Assembly (NCBI RefSeq): GCF_022759505.1 | Contig: NZ_CP094289.1 | Span: forward strand, 1,054,001 to 1,118,000 | Direction of reading: 5' to 3' | DNA from: Georgenia sp. TF02-10 | GTDB taxonomy: Bacteria > Actinomycetota > Actinomycetes > Actinomycetales > Actinomycetaceae | DNA length: 64,000 nucleotides | Part shown: positions 16,130-23,911 of the stretch, piece by piece | Layout of the letters: each line of letters begins with the position of its first letter | How positions within the stretch are numbered: position 1 is the first letter of the stretch | Translations under genes and position numbers: made by a program | Notes under the pieces: model-generated | What the model was told of the DNA's origin: nothing | Seen by the model: only the letters and a program-made list of their open reading frames with translations | Database searches by the model: none

Positions 16130-17478
16130 CGCCGAAGCAGCCGGCGCAGGTCGAGGACCTCCGCGCCACCGTGCAGGCACTCTTCCCTGGCGCCCCCGTC
16201 GCCTACGGCCGGCTGGCCGGCGACGCCGAGGGGTTCCGCCTCGTCCCCGGGCCCCGCCGCCCGCGCCTGCTGGTCGCCGCCGACGCCCCGCACGCCGCCG
16301 TCGGCGCCGTCGACCGACCGAGCGCGAACGACACGACCCGCCAGGCCGCCCTGCGCCGGGTGGCTGCCAAGGTCCTGCGGGCCCCGCACCTCGCCGCGGC
16401 CGTGATGCCCCGCGGCCTGGCCGTGGGCCGGTCGGCCGAGGAGTCGGTCAGCGACTACCTGGCGGAGGTCGTCGGCGGCGAGGTGCGGATCTCCTTGGCG
16501 ATCGGCTCCCGACGGGCGAACCGCAAGCCCGTCCTCAACGTCCACCGCGTCGACGGGACGGAGGTCGGCTACGCCAAGGTCGGGCTGACCGACCTGGCCA
16601 ACGAGCTGATCGACCACGAGGCCGCCGTCCTCGCCGACCTCGAGCGCGACCGGCCCGCCCGCTTCGTCGCGCCGCGGCTGCTCCACCACGGCCGGTGGCG
16701 CGGGTCGAGCGTGGTGCTGATGGAGAGCCTGCGCCCGGCCGGCCCGCCCGCGGCGCACGGCGTCCCGCTCGACGCCGTCGCCGAGCTGACCGCGCGCGGC
16801 GGCCTTGATCGGCAACGGCTGGCCGACACCGACTGGCTGACGCGGATCACCGCCGAGGGAGCGGGGCACGCCGGGAACGAGCACGCCGCGGCCGATAACG
16901 GCGGGGCCGCGGACGGCGGGTCCGGGCAGGTCGACGCCGAGCCCGAGCTCGTCGAGCTGGCGCGGCGCTACCGGGACCAGCTCGGCGACGTCGACCTGCC
17001 GGTGGGCCGGTGGCACGGCGACCTCGGCCCCTGGAACATGGCGTGGCAGGGGCGGACCCCGATGATCTGGGACTGGGAGCGCTGCGCGGCAGGCGTGCCC
17101 GCCGGCATCGACGCCGTCCACTTCACCTGCCACCAAGCCCTCCGGGCCGTCGGGGACCTGCCGCGCGCCCGAGCCGCGCTGACCGGCGCCGGCGCGGCGG
17201 CACTCCGTGGGGTCCTGGCCCGGCTGCCCGGCGGCGGGCCGCCGTCGGACCGGCTGGTGCAGGCCCTGGTGGCCGGCTACCTGCTGGCGATCGCGGCACG
17301 CTTCACCGCCGATGCCCGCCGCCCGGGCGGGGACGCGGTCGGGCGCCTCGCCCGCTGGCACCTCGGCGTGCTGCGCGACCGCCTCGACGAGGAACGAGAC
17401 CGGCGCGACGGGGAACGCGACCGGCGCGACGAGAAGCGAGAGCGGCGCGACGAGGAAGAGGTGCACAGATGGAGCTGA
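16126..17478 (+). CDS. Kinase-like phosphotransferase (APH/protein-kinase fold)
   Basis: A 450-residue protein starting in an ATGA overlap with the polymerase. The C-terminal half has the catalytic loop of the aminoglycoside phosphotransferase fold, WHGDLGPWN (H297, D299, N304), followed by the metal-binding aspartate in IWDWE (about 314–318). The N-terminal half is a divergent nucleotide lobe with VLNVHRVDG and YAKVG, the latter lysine being a candidate ATP ligand. Family members phosphorylate small molecules, sugars or lipid heads. In this operon, phosphorylation of a sugar, of the lipid carrier or of an envelope component is plausible, while antibiotic resistance is unlikely. The tail (from residue 421) is a 7-residue charged repeat, DEERDRR. 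Confidence 0.72.
   Translation: MTPKQPAQVEDLRATVQALFPGAPVAYGRLAGDAEGFRLVPGPRRPRLLVAADAPHAAVGAVDRPSANDTTRQAALRRVAAKVLRAPHLAAAVMPRGLAVGRSAEESVSDYLAEVVGGEVRISLAIGSRRANRKPVLNVHRVDGTEVGYAKVGLTDLANELIDHEAAVLADLERDRPARFVAPRLLHHGRWRGSSVVLMESLRPAGPPAAHGVPLDAVAELTARGGLDRQRLADTDWLTRITAEGAGHAGNEHAAADNGGAADGGSGQVDAEPELVELARRYRDQLGDVDLPVGRWHGDLGPWNMAWQGRTPMIWDWERCAAGVPAGIDAVHFTCHQALRAVGDLPRARAALTGAGAAALRGVLARLPGGGPPSDRLVQALVAGYLLAIAARFTADARRPGGDAVGRLARWHLGVLRDRLDEERDRRDGERDRRDEKRERRDEEEVHRWS
17386..17457 (+). repeat. 21-bp in-frame repeat encoding a charged tail
   Basis: About three and a half copies of a 21-base unit encode DEERDRR-like heptads at the end of the kinase-like protein, just before the next start codon at 17469. 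The heptads could form a short charged helix. Confidence 0.75.
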
Positions 17479-18329
17479 CGGTGCGGGTGCGGTCGGCCGC
17501 GCGGCGGGTGGTGCGGTCCGGGTACACGGTGCTGGGCGAGGCGACCGCGGACGCCCGGATGCGGCCGGGGTTCATCATCGCCGGTGCGCAGCGGTGCGGG
17601 ACCACCAGCCTCTTCCGGATGCTGGCGGCGCACCCCGACGTCCGGCCGCCGGCCTACACCAAGGGGATCCACTACTTCGACACCGCCGAGCGGTACCGGC
17701 GCGGGCCGCGCTTCTACGGCGCCCACTTCCCGCTCGCGCCCCGCGGCCGGGACCACCACCACCTGGTTACCGGGGAGGCGAGCCCCTACTACGTCTTCCA
17801 CCCGCTGGCCGCCGAGCGGATCGCCCGGGAGGTGCCCGACGCCCGGGTGATCGTGCTGCTCCGCGACCCGGTCGAGCGGGCGTTCTCCGCGCACAAGCAG
17901 GAGACCTGGCGGGGGTTCGAGACCCTCTCCTTCGAGGAGGCGCTGGCGGCGGAGCCGGACCGGCTCGCCGGCGAGGTCGAGCGCATGGTTGCCGACCCGG
18001 CGTACCAGTCTTTCGCCCACCAGCACTACGCCTATGTCGGACGGGGCCGGTACGCCGCCCAGCTCACCCGGATGTTCGACGCCGTCGGTCGGGACCAGGT
18101 CCTCGTGCTCGACGCCGACGACTTCTTCGCGGACCCGCAGCAGTACTGGTCCGAGGTGCTGGCCCACGTCGGGCTCCGGGATGTCCCGCTGGAGGCCGCC
18201 CCGAAGGCGAACGCCCGGCCGAGCTCGCCGATGCCGGCGACCGCCCGGGCGCGGCTGGAGGAGGCGTTCGCCGACTCCGACGAGGAGCTCACCCGGATCC
18301 TCGGGCGCGTGCCGAGCTGGCGACGATGA
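17469..18329 (+). CDS. PAPS-dependent sulfotransferase
   Basis: A 286-residue protein with both PAPS signatures: the 5'-phosphosulfate loop IIAGAQRCGTTSLF (about 35–48) and the 3'-phosphate motif VIVLLRDPVERAFSAH (about 127–142). EASPYY and KGIHYFD match the heparan/chondroitin-type and Stf0-like carbohydrate sulfotransferase group. It would move sulfate from PAPS to a hydroxyl of the polysaccharide or its precursor in the cytoplasm. The ATG at 17469 lies 10 bases inside the preceding gene, and the stop overlaps the next start (ATGA). With cysCDN and cysQ nearby, it is the second sulfotransferase domain of the locus. Confidence 0.93.
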   Translation: MELTVRVRSAARRVVRSGYTVLGEATADARMRPGFIIAGAQRCGTTSLFRMLAAHPDVRPPAYTKGIHYFDTAERYRRGPRFYGAHFPLAPRGRDHHHLVTGEASPYYVFHPLAAERIAREVPDARVIVLLRDPVERAFSAHKQETWRGFETLSFEEALAAEPDRLAGEVERMVADPAYQSFAHQHYAYVGRGRYAAQLTRMFDAVGRDQVLVLDADDFFADPQQYWSEVLAHVGLRDVPLEAAPKANARPSSPMPATARARLEEAFADSDEELTRILGRVPSWRR

Positions 18330-19315
18330 CGCCCGTCCCGGACCCACACCCGCCCGCCGGGGCGCCGCCCGGCGCGGAGCGGACGCTGGCCTCCTACGCC
18401 CTGTTCGTCCGCCGGCACCGCCGCCTGCTCGTGGCCGCCGCCCTGGTCGGCGTCGTCCTCGGCCTGCTCGTCCAGCTGAGCAAGCCCGAGCGGTTCACCT
18501 CCTCGGCCGACGTCGTGCTGGTCTCGACGACGACGCGCGGCGGCGGGAGCGGGGAGTACCGCGACACGACCATCGACTCCGCGCTCCAGCAGCTCCGCTC
18601 GCAGGAGGTGCTGGGCCGGGCGGCGGCGCGGATGGACTACCCCGGCGGGTCGGCCGGGCTGGGCCGGGACCTCATCGCCCGACCCGTCCCCAACTCGCGC
18701 ATCGTCCGGCTGTCCGTCTCCGCGCTCGCACCGGCGACGGCGGTCGAGGCCGTCACGAATGTGGTGGACAGTCTCCTCGAGGTCCGGCGCAGCGCGATCG
18801 AGGCCGAGACGCAGCGCCGCAAGCAGTCGGTCGGGGGTCAGCTCGCCGCCGTCAACCGCGAGCTCGACCGGCTGAACCTCGTCGTGGTCCAGGGTGAGGA
18901 CCCGGCCGGCAGCAACGACCGGACGGTCGGCGGCCGCTTCCTCATCGAGCAGCGCGGGTACCTGCGCGGCGAGCAGGCCGCGCTCGCGACGCTGCGGCCC
19001 GACCCCGGCTACGTCGCCCAGCCGCCTACCGTGCCGACCGACGGGGCCCGCACCGGGCTGGCGGTCACGATGGCGTCCACGCTGACCGTCGCCGTCGTCG
19101 CCGCGGTCACCCTGGCGGCCGCGCGCAGCTGGCTCCGCGGGCCCGCCGAGCGCCCGGGCAGCACGGGGCCGGACGCCGTCGGCCCGGCCGACGTCGGACC
19201 GGCCGCCGTCGGCTTGCAGGGCCCGGGGAACCCCGACCAGGGGAGCACCGACCCGCGGACCCACGACCCAGGGACGCCCCACCCAGGCACCCCCGACCCA
19301 GGAGGACCGAGATGA
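18326..19315 (+). CDS. Second Wzz-type polysaccharide chain-length determinant
   Basis: A 329-residue protein with an N-terminal cytoplasmic stretch, a first helix at about 35–51 (LLVAAALVGVVLGLLVQL), a periplasmic region with a helical segment rich in Arg/Glu/Gln (about 145–185), and a second helix near 245–262. There is no ATPase half; the tail is a Pro/Gly/Asp-rich repeat (DPGTPHPGTPDPG). Wzz-family proteins control chain length by interacting with the Wzy polymerase. Having two such proteins in one locus suggests either two modal lengths or a division of labour. The start and stop overlap both neighbours (ATGA). Confidence 0.82.
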   Translation: MTPVPDPHPPAGAPPGAERTLASYALFVRRHRRLLVAAALVGVVLGLLVQLSKPERFTSSADVVLVSTTTRGGGSGEYRDTTIDSALQQLRSQEVLGRAAARMDYPGGSAGLGRDLIARPVPNSRIVRLSVSALAPATAVEAVTNVVDSLLEVRRSAIEAETQRRKQSVGGQLAAVNRELDRLNLVVVQGEDPAGSNDRTVGGRFLIEQRGYLRGEQAALATLRPDPGYVAQPPTVPTDGARTGLAVTMASTLTVAVVAAVTLAAARSWLRGPAERPGSTGPDAVGPADVGPAAVGLQGPGNPDQGSTDPRTHDPGTPHPGTPDPGGPR

Positions 19316-20232
19316 GCGCCCCGGCGCCCGGGATCGACGTCATCATCGCGACCAAGGACCGCCGCGAGCTGCTGCTGAAGGCGGTGGACGGCATCCTCGC
19401 CCAGGACTACCCCGGGGAGATCCGGCTGACGATCGTCTTCGACCAGGTCCCGCCCGACCCGTCGCTCGAGCGCGCCGCCGCCAACCGGTCGGTCCGGGTG
19501 CTGCCGAACTCCCGGACGCCCGGGCTGGCTGGCGGCCGGAACACCGGCCTGCTCGCGGCCGACCGCCGGCTCGTGGCGTTCTGCGACGACGACGACGTCT
19601 GGCGGCCGGCGAAGGCCGCCGCCCAGGTGGCCCGGATGCGGGACGACGGCGCGCAGGGGTGCGTCACCGGCATCCTCGTGCACACCCAGGGCCGTCAGGT
19701 CCCGCGGGTCCCGGCGGTGCCCCGGGTTACCCCCGGCGCGCTGCACCAGGGTCGGCTCACCGGCGCCCACCCGTCGAGCTACCTCTTCGACCGGGCCTGG
19801 CTGCTCGGGTCGGTGGGGCTGGTGGACGAGGAGCTGCCGTCCGGCTACGGCGAGGACTTCGACCTGCTGCTGCGCTGCGCGCAGGCCGGCACGGTCACCG
19901 TGGTGCCCGAGCCGCTGGTCGACGTGCTGTGGCACCCCGGCTCCTTCTTCACCCAGCGCTGGCAGGGCATGGCCGACGGCCTGGGGTACCTGCTGGCCAA
20001 GCACCCCGGCCTGACCACCGACCGCAAGGGCTACGCCTGGATGGAGGGCCAGCGCGCGTTCGCACTGGCCGCCGGCGGGGGGCGGCGGGCGGAGGCGCTG
20101 CGCGCGGCGGCCCGCTCGCTGCGGCACAACGGTCGGGAGCCGCGCGGCGTGCTCGCCGCCGTCGTCGCGCTCGGCCTGGTCAGCCCGGAGCGGGTGATGC
20201 GGGTGCTCAACGCGCGCGGCCACGGGATCTAG
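19312..20232 (+). CDS. Family 2 glycosyltransferase
   Basis: 306 residues beginning DVIIATKDRRELLLKAV, a GT-A nucleotide-sugar fold. The acidic motif FCDDDDVW (about 83–90) supplies the metal-binding DxD, and GEDFDLLLR (about 180–188) is the typical catalytic ED region of GT2. It would add a sugar to the lipid-linked repeat unit at the inner membrane face. AGGAGGA lies before the ATG at 19312, which overlaps the previous stop. It is the last gene of the seven-gene overlapping run and converges with cysC. Donor and linkage are unknown. Confidence 0.9.
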   Translation: MSAPAPGIDVIIATKDRRELLLKAVDGILAQDYPGEIRLTIVFDQVPPDPSLERAAANRSVRVLPNSRTPGLAGGRNTGLLAADRRLVAFCDDDDVWRPAKAAAQVARMRDDGAQGCVTGILVHTQGRQVPRVPAVPRVTPGALHQGRLTGAHPSSYLFDRAWLLGSVGLVDEELPSGYGEDFDLLLRCAQAGTVTVVPEPLVDVLWHPGSFFTQRWQGMADGLGYLLAKHPGLTTDRKGYAWMEGQRAFALAAGGGRRAEALRAAARSLRHNGREPRGVLAAVVALGLVSPERVMRVLNARGHGI

Positions 20233-20240
20233 GCCTCCGG

Positions 20241-20256
20241 CGGCTGGCGCCAGCCG
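20241..20256. terminator. Palindrome between convergent GT2 and cysC genes
   Basis: A perfect 16-base palindrome (CGGCTGGCGCCAGCCG) fills the 36-base gap between two convergent stop codons. It can form a hairpin on either transcript and may act as a bidirectional terminator. Confidence 0.4.
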
Positions 20257-20268
20257 GCCTGCCCCGCC

Positions 20269-21567
20269 CTACCCGACGAGCACGTCCCGGCCGCGCAGCA
20301 GCGCGGCGACCTCCCCGAGCACCTCCGCCACCGGCCGGCCGGTGGTGTCCACCACCAGGTCGGCGTCGGCCGGCGGCTCGTAGGGGGAGCTGATGCCGGT
20401 GAAGTCCGGGACCTCCCCGCGCCGGGCCCGCGCGTACAGGCCCTTGCGGTCCCGCCGCTCGCACTCGGCCAGCGGCGTCGCCACGTGCACGAGGACGAAC
20501 GCCCCGCCCGCGTCCGCCACCATCGCCCGGACCTGCCGGCGGGTGCTGTCGAACGGCGCGATCGGGCTGCAGATCGCCAGGCCGCCGTGCCGGGCGATCT
20601 CGGCCGCCACCCACCCGATGCGGCGCACGTTCACCTCGCGGTCGGCCACCGAGAACGACAGGCCGGCGGAGAGGTTGCGGCGCACGACGTCGCCGTCGAG
20701 CAGCGACACCGTCCTCGCGCCCTCCTCCACCACCAGGTCGTGCAGCGCCCGCGCCAGCGTGGACTTGCCGCTCCCGGACAGCCCGGTGAACAGCACGACG
20801 GCGCCGCGGCGGGCCCCGCCGGCCCGGACCGCGGCGGCGACGGCGGCCGGGAGCGGGCCGCGGCCGGCGACCTCGAGCACCTCCCCGGGGGCGTAGGCGG
20901 CGAGCACCCGGCGGCGCAGGCGGGCGTTGGCCGGGCCCGCGCCGGCGGCGGGGAGGGGGACGGCGACGACCCGCGCGTCCGGCACCAGCTCGGCCGCGCG
21001 CACGGTGGCGCGGAGCAGGTCGGCGGTGGCGGCGGCGCCACCCGGACCGTGCCCGGCCAGGGCGAGGAGGACGACGGTGCGGCCGGCCCGGGCGGCGGTG
21101 ACGGCCGTGAGGTCCTCCTCGCTCAGCGGCCGGGCGACCGGCACGGTCAGCGCGTCCGCCGGGACCTGCGCCCGCACGGCGGCGGGGTCGAGGTAGAGCC
21201 GGTCGAACGGGCGGCTGCCGCGCCCGCCGAGGTGGCGCACGGTGCCGACGACGCCGACCCCGCCGGCGTGGTCGTAGGTCTGGGTCACGGTCACGACGGC
21301 GAGCGGGACCCCCTCGGCGTCGGTGAGCTCGACCGCCGCCGGCCCCGCGGCCGCCGTCGTCCCGGCGCCTCGCGCGGGCCCGGCGCCTCCCGCCGGCCCG
21401 ACCCCGGCCGCCGCGACGACGTCGGCCGGCAGGACCAGCACCGGCCCCTCGTCAGGGGCGGCGTACCCGGCGCCCGGACCGAGCGCCCCGGCCCGGAGCA
21501 GGTCGAGCACGTCCAGCTCCGGCGCGGACAGGGCGTGCCGGGGCAGCGGCGGCGCCGGGCTCGTCAT
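20269..21567 (-). CDS. cysC: Adenylyl-sulfate (APS) kinase with degenerate ATP-sulfurylase-like N-terminal domain
   Basis: The C-terminal part (about 255–432) is a complete APS kinase: P-loop GLSGSGKS (262–269), LLDGDVVRRNLS, REVNVRRIGW, KGLYARARRGE and DFTGISSPYE. It phosphorylates APS to PAPS, the donor for the two sulfotransferases. The first 250 residues begin LPRHALSAPELDVLDLLRAG and have LVLPADVVAA, as in the N-terminal PUA-like and catalytic parts of ATP sulfurylase. The active-site QTRNP and HxGH motifs are not evident, so ATP sulfurylase activity, supplied here by CysD/CysN, is probably lost. The ATG at 21567 is chosen because the upstream extension is low-complexity. It faces cysD across a 179-base region. 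Confidence 0.88.
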   Translation of the reverse strand: MTSPAPPLPRHALSAPELDVLDLLRAGALGPGAGYAAPDEGPVLVLPADVVAAAGVGPAGGAGPARGAGTTAAAGPAAVELTDAEGVPLAVVTVTQTYDHAGGVGVVGTVRHLGGRGSRPFDRLYLDPAAVRAQVPADALTVPVARPLSEEDLTAVTAARAGRTVVLLALAGHGPGGAAATADLLRATVRAAELVPDARVVAVPLPAAGAGPANARLRRRVLAAYAPGEVLEVAGRGPLPAAVAAAVRAGGARRGAVVLFTGLSGSGKSTLARALHDLVVEEGARTVSLLDGDVVRRNLSAGLSFSVADREVNVRRIGWVAAEIARHGGLAICSPIAPFDSTRRQVRAMVADAGGAFVLVHVATPLAECERRDRKGLYARARRGEVPDFTGISSPYEPPADADLVVDTTGRPVAEVLGEVAALLRGRDVLVG

Positions 21568-21592
21568 CCCGGCATTGTGCCAGCGCGGCGGT

Positions 21593-21718
21593 GCGGCCGG
21601 GACCGGCCTGCGACCGCGTGGTGCGGCCCGGGACCGGCCCCCGACCGCGGTCAAGCGGCCCGGGACCGGCCCGCGACCGCGGTGAAGCGGCCCGGGACCG
21701 GACCCAAGACCGCTAAGG
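21593..21718. repeat. 30–32-bp tandem repeat between cysC and cysD
   Basis: Four consecutive units begin at 21593, 21623, 21655 and 21687, each starting GCGGCC(C)GGGACCGG and ending near ACCGCGGT. They fill most of the divergent intergenic region. TAAGGT at 21714–21719, at the end of the array, could be the -10 box of the cysD operon. Confidence 0.8.
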
Positions 21719-21746
21719 TGACCGCGTTCACACGCGAAAGGGCCAC

Positions 21747-22661
21747 ATGTTGCGTACCCACGGCGACTACCGGCTGAGCCAGCTCGACGAGCTCGAGGCG
21801 GAGTCCATCCACATCTTCCGGGAGGTCGCCGCCGAGTTCGAGCGGCCGGTGCTCCTGTTCTCCGGGGGCAAGGACTCCATCACCATGCTGCGGCTCGCCG
21901 AGAAGGCGTTCTACCCGGCGAAGATCCCGTTCCCGGTGCTCCAGATCGACACCGGGCTGGACTTCCCGGAGGTGCTGCAGACCCGGGACCGCTGGGTGGA
22001 GCGGCTCGGGCTGCGCCTCCTCGTCGCCTCCGTGGAGGAGGCCATCCGCACCGGCGTCGTCGTCGACGACGGCCGGACCAGCCGGAACCGGCTGCAGACC
22101 GGGACCCTGCTGAACGCGATCGAGGAGCACGGCTTTACCGCGGCCTTCGGCGGCGGTCGCCGCGACGAGGAGAAGGCCCGGGCCAAGGAGCGGGTGTACT
22201 CCCACCGGGACGAGTTCGGCCAGTGGGACCCCAAGAACCAGCGCCCGGAGCTGTGGTCGCTGTACAACGGCCGGCTGCACGCCGGGGAGCACATGCGGAT
22301 CTTCCCGCTGTCGAACTGGACCGAGCTCGACGTGTGGCACTACATCGACCGGGAGGGCATCGACATCCCGTCGATCTACTTCGCCCACCCGCGGCGGGTG
22401 TTCCGCCGGGACGGGATGCTGCTGTCCGAGAGCCCGCTGAACGGCCTGCGCGACGGCGAGCGGGTCGAGGAGCGGACCGTGCGGTTCCGCACGGTCGGGG
22501 ACCTGACCCTGACCGGGTGCGTGGAGTCCACCGCGGCGACCGTCCCGGAGATCATCGCCGAGGTCGCCGTCGCCCGGGTCACCGAGCGCGGCGCGACCCG
22601 CGGGGACGACCGCTTCTCCGAGGCGGCCATGGAAGACCGCAAGCGAGAGGGCTACTTCTGA
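21747..22661 (+). CDS. cysD: Sulfate adenylyltransferase subunit 2
   Basis: 304 residues, the full CysD length. The PP-loop LFSGGKDSITMLRLA (about 37–51), DTGLDFPEV and the C-terminal RFRTVGDLTLTGCVES are family hallmarks. With CysN it makes APS from sulfate and ATP, driven by GTP hydrolysis. Its stop overlaps cysN by one base (TGATG), and cysQ follows in the same way, so cysD-cysN-cysQ form one operon. No sulfite or PAPS reductase gene is nearby, which points to sulfation rather than assimilation. Confidence 0.97.
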   Translation: MLRTHGDYRLSQLDELEAESIHIFREVAAEFERPVLLFSGGKDSITMLRLAEKAFYPAKIPFPVLQIDTGLDFPEVLQTRDRWVERLGLRLLVASVEEAIRTGVVVDDGRTSRNRLQTGTLLNAIEEHGFTAAFGGGRRDEEKARAKERVYSHRDEFGQWDPKNQRPELWSLYNGRLHAGEHMRIFPLSNWTELDVWHYIDREGIDIPSIYFAHPRRVFRRDGMLLSESPLNGLRDGERVEERTVRFRTVGDLTLTGCVESTAATVPEIIAEVAVARVTERGATRGDDRFSEAAMEDRKREGYF

Positions 22662-23911
22662 TGGACCTGCTCAGGCTCGCCACGGCCGGCTCGGTCGACG
22701 ACGGCAAGTCCACCCTCATCGGTCGGCTGCTGATGGACTCCAAGTCGATCTTCGAGGACCAGCTCGAGGCCGTCCGGGCGACGTCGGCCGCCCGGGGCTA
22801 CGACTACACCGACCTCGCCCTGCTCACCGACGGGCTGCGGTCCGAGCGCGAGCAGGGCATCACCATCGACGTCGCCTACCGGTACTTCGCCACGCCGGTC
22901 CGGAAGTTCATCATCGCGGACACCCCCGGGCACGTGCAGTACACCCGCAACATGGTCACCGGCGCCTCCACCGCCGACCTGGGCCTGGTGCTGGTCGACG
23001 CCCGGCAGGGCCTGACCGAGCAGTCCCGGCGGCACGCGGTGCTGCTCTCCCTGCTGCGGGTGCCGCACCTGGTGCTGGCGGTGAACAAGATGGACCTCGT
23101 CGACTTCGACGAGGGCGTCTTCCGGCGCATCTACGACGAGTTCACCGCCTTCGCGACCAAGCTCAACATCCCGGACCTGCAGGTGATCCCCATCTCCGCC
23201 CTGCAGGGCGACAACGTGGTCACCAGGTCCGAGCGGATGCCCTGGTACGACGGCGCCTCCCTCATGCACCACCTCGAGCACCTGCACGTCGCCTCCGACC
23301 GCGACCTCATCGACACCCGGCTGCCCGTGCAGTACGTCATCCGGCCGCACTCGGACGACCACCACGACTACCGCGGCTACGCCGGCCAGGTCGCCGGCGG
23401 GGTGCTCAAGCCCGGCGACGAGGTCCTCGTCCTGCCGTCCGGGCTGACCACCCGGGTGGCCGGGATCGACCTCTTCGACCGCGAGGTGGCCGAGGCCTTC
23501 CCGCCGATGTCCGTCACCGTCCGGCTCGAGGACGACCTGGACGTCTCCCGCGGGGACATGATCTGCCGGCCTCGCAACGCCCCGACCCCGGCGCAGAACA
23601 TCGACGCCACGGTGTTCTGGATGACCGGGGCGCCGCTGCGGGTGGGCCGCAAGCTCGCGATCAAGCACACCACCCGCACCGCCCGCACGGTGATCCGGGA
23701 GATCCAGTACCGCCTGGACGTCAACACCCTGCACCGGGACCTGGAGGCCACCGAGCTCGGCCTGAACGAGATCGGCCGGGTGCAGCTGCGCACCACGGTG
23801 CCGCTGCTGTGCGACACCTACGAGCAGAACCGCACCACCGGCTCCTTCATCCTCGTCGACGAGGCCACCGGCGGGACGGTCGGCGCGGGCACCATCCTCG
23901 GGGCGAGCTGA
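22661..23911 (+). CDS. cysN: Sulfate adenylyltransferase GTPase subunit 1
   Basis: 416 residues with an EF-Tu-like GTPase domain: G1 GSVDDGKST (10–18), the switch region REQGITIDVAYRYF, G3 DTPGHVQYTRNM, and G4 NKMDLV. Beta-barrel domains 2 and 3 follow. It activates CysD to make APS. Unlike the fused CysNC of mycobacteria it has no APS kinase domain; that function is in the separate cysC gene across the divergent region. One-base overlaps link it to cysD and cysQ. Confidence 0.97.
   Translation: MDLLRLATAGSVDDGKSTLIGRLLMDSKSIFEDQLEAVRATSAARGYDYTDLALLTDGLRSEREQGITIDVAYRYFATPVRKFIIADTPGHVQYTRNMVTGASTADLGLVLVDARQGLTEQSRRHAVLLSLLRVPHLVLAVNKMDLVDFDEGVFRRIYDEFTAFATKLNIPDLQVIPISALQGDNVVTRSERMPWYDGASLMHHLEHLHVASDRDLIDTRLPVQYVIRPHSDDHHDYRGYAGQVAGGVLKPGDEVLVLPSGLTTRVAGIDLFDREVAEAFPPMSVTVRLEDDLDVSRGDMICRPRNAPTPAQNIDATVFWMTGAPLRVGRKLAIKHTTRTARTVIREIQYRLDVNTLHRDLEATELGLNEIGRVQLRTTVPLLCDTYEQNRTTGSFILVDEATGGTVGAGTILGAS

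Noticed and set aside
16126-17478. Aminoglycoside resistance gene
   Set aside because: Only the generic APH-fold motifs are shared, and the gene is embedded by overlaps in a polysaccharide operon.
20269-21567. Bifunctional ATP sulfurylase/APS kinase
   Set aside because: The sulfurylase half lacks the QTRNP and HxGH motifs, and CysDN is present next to it.
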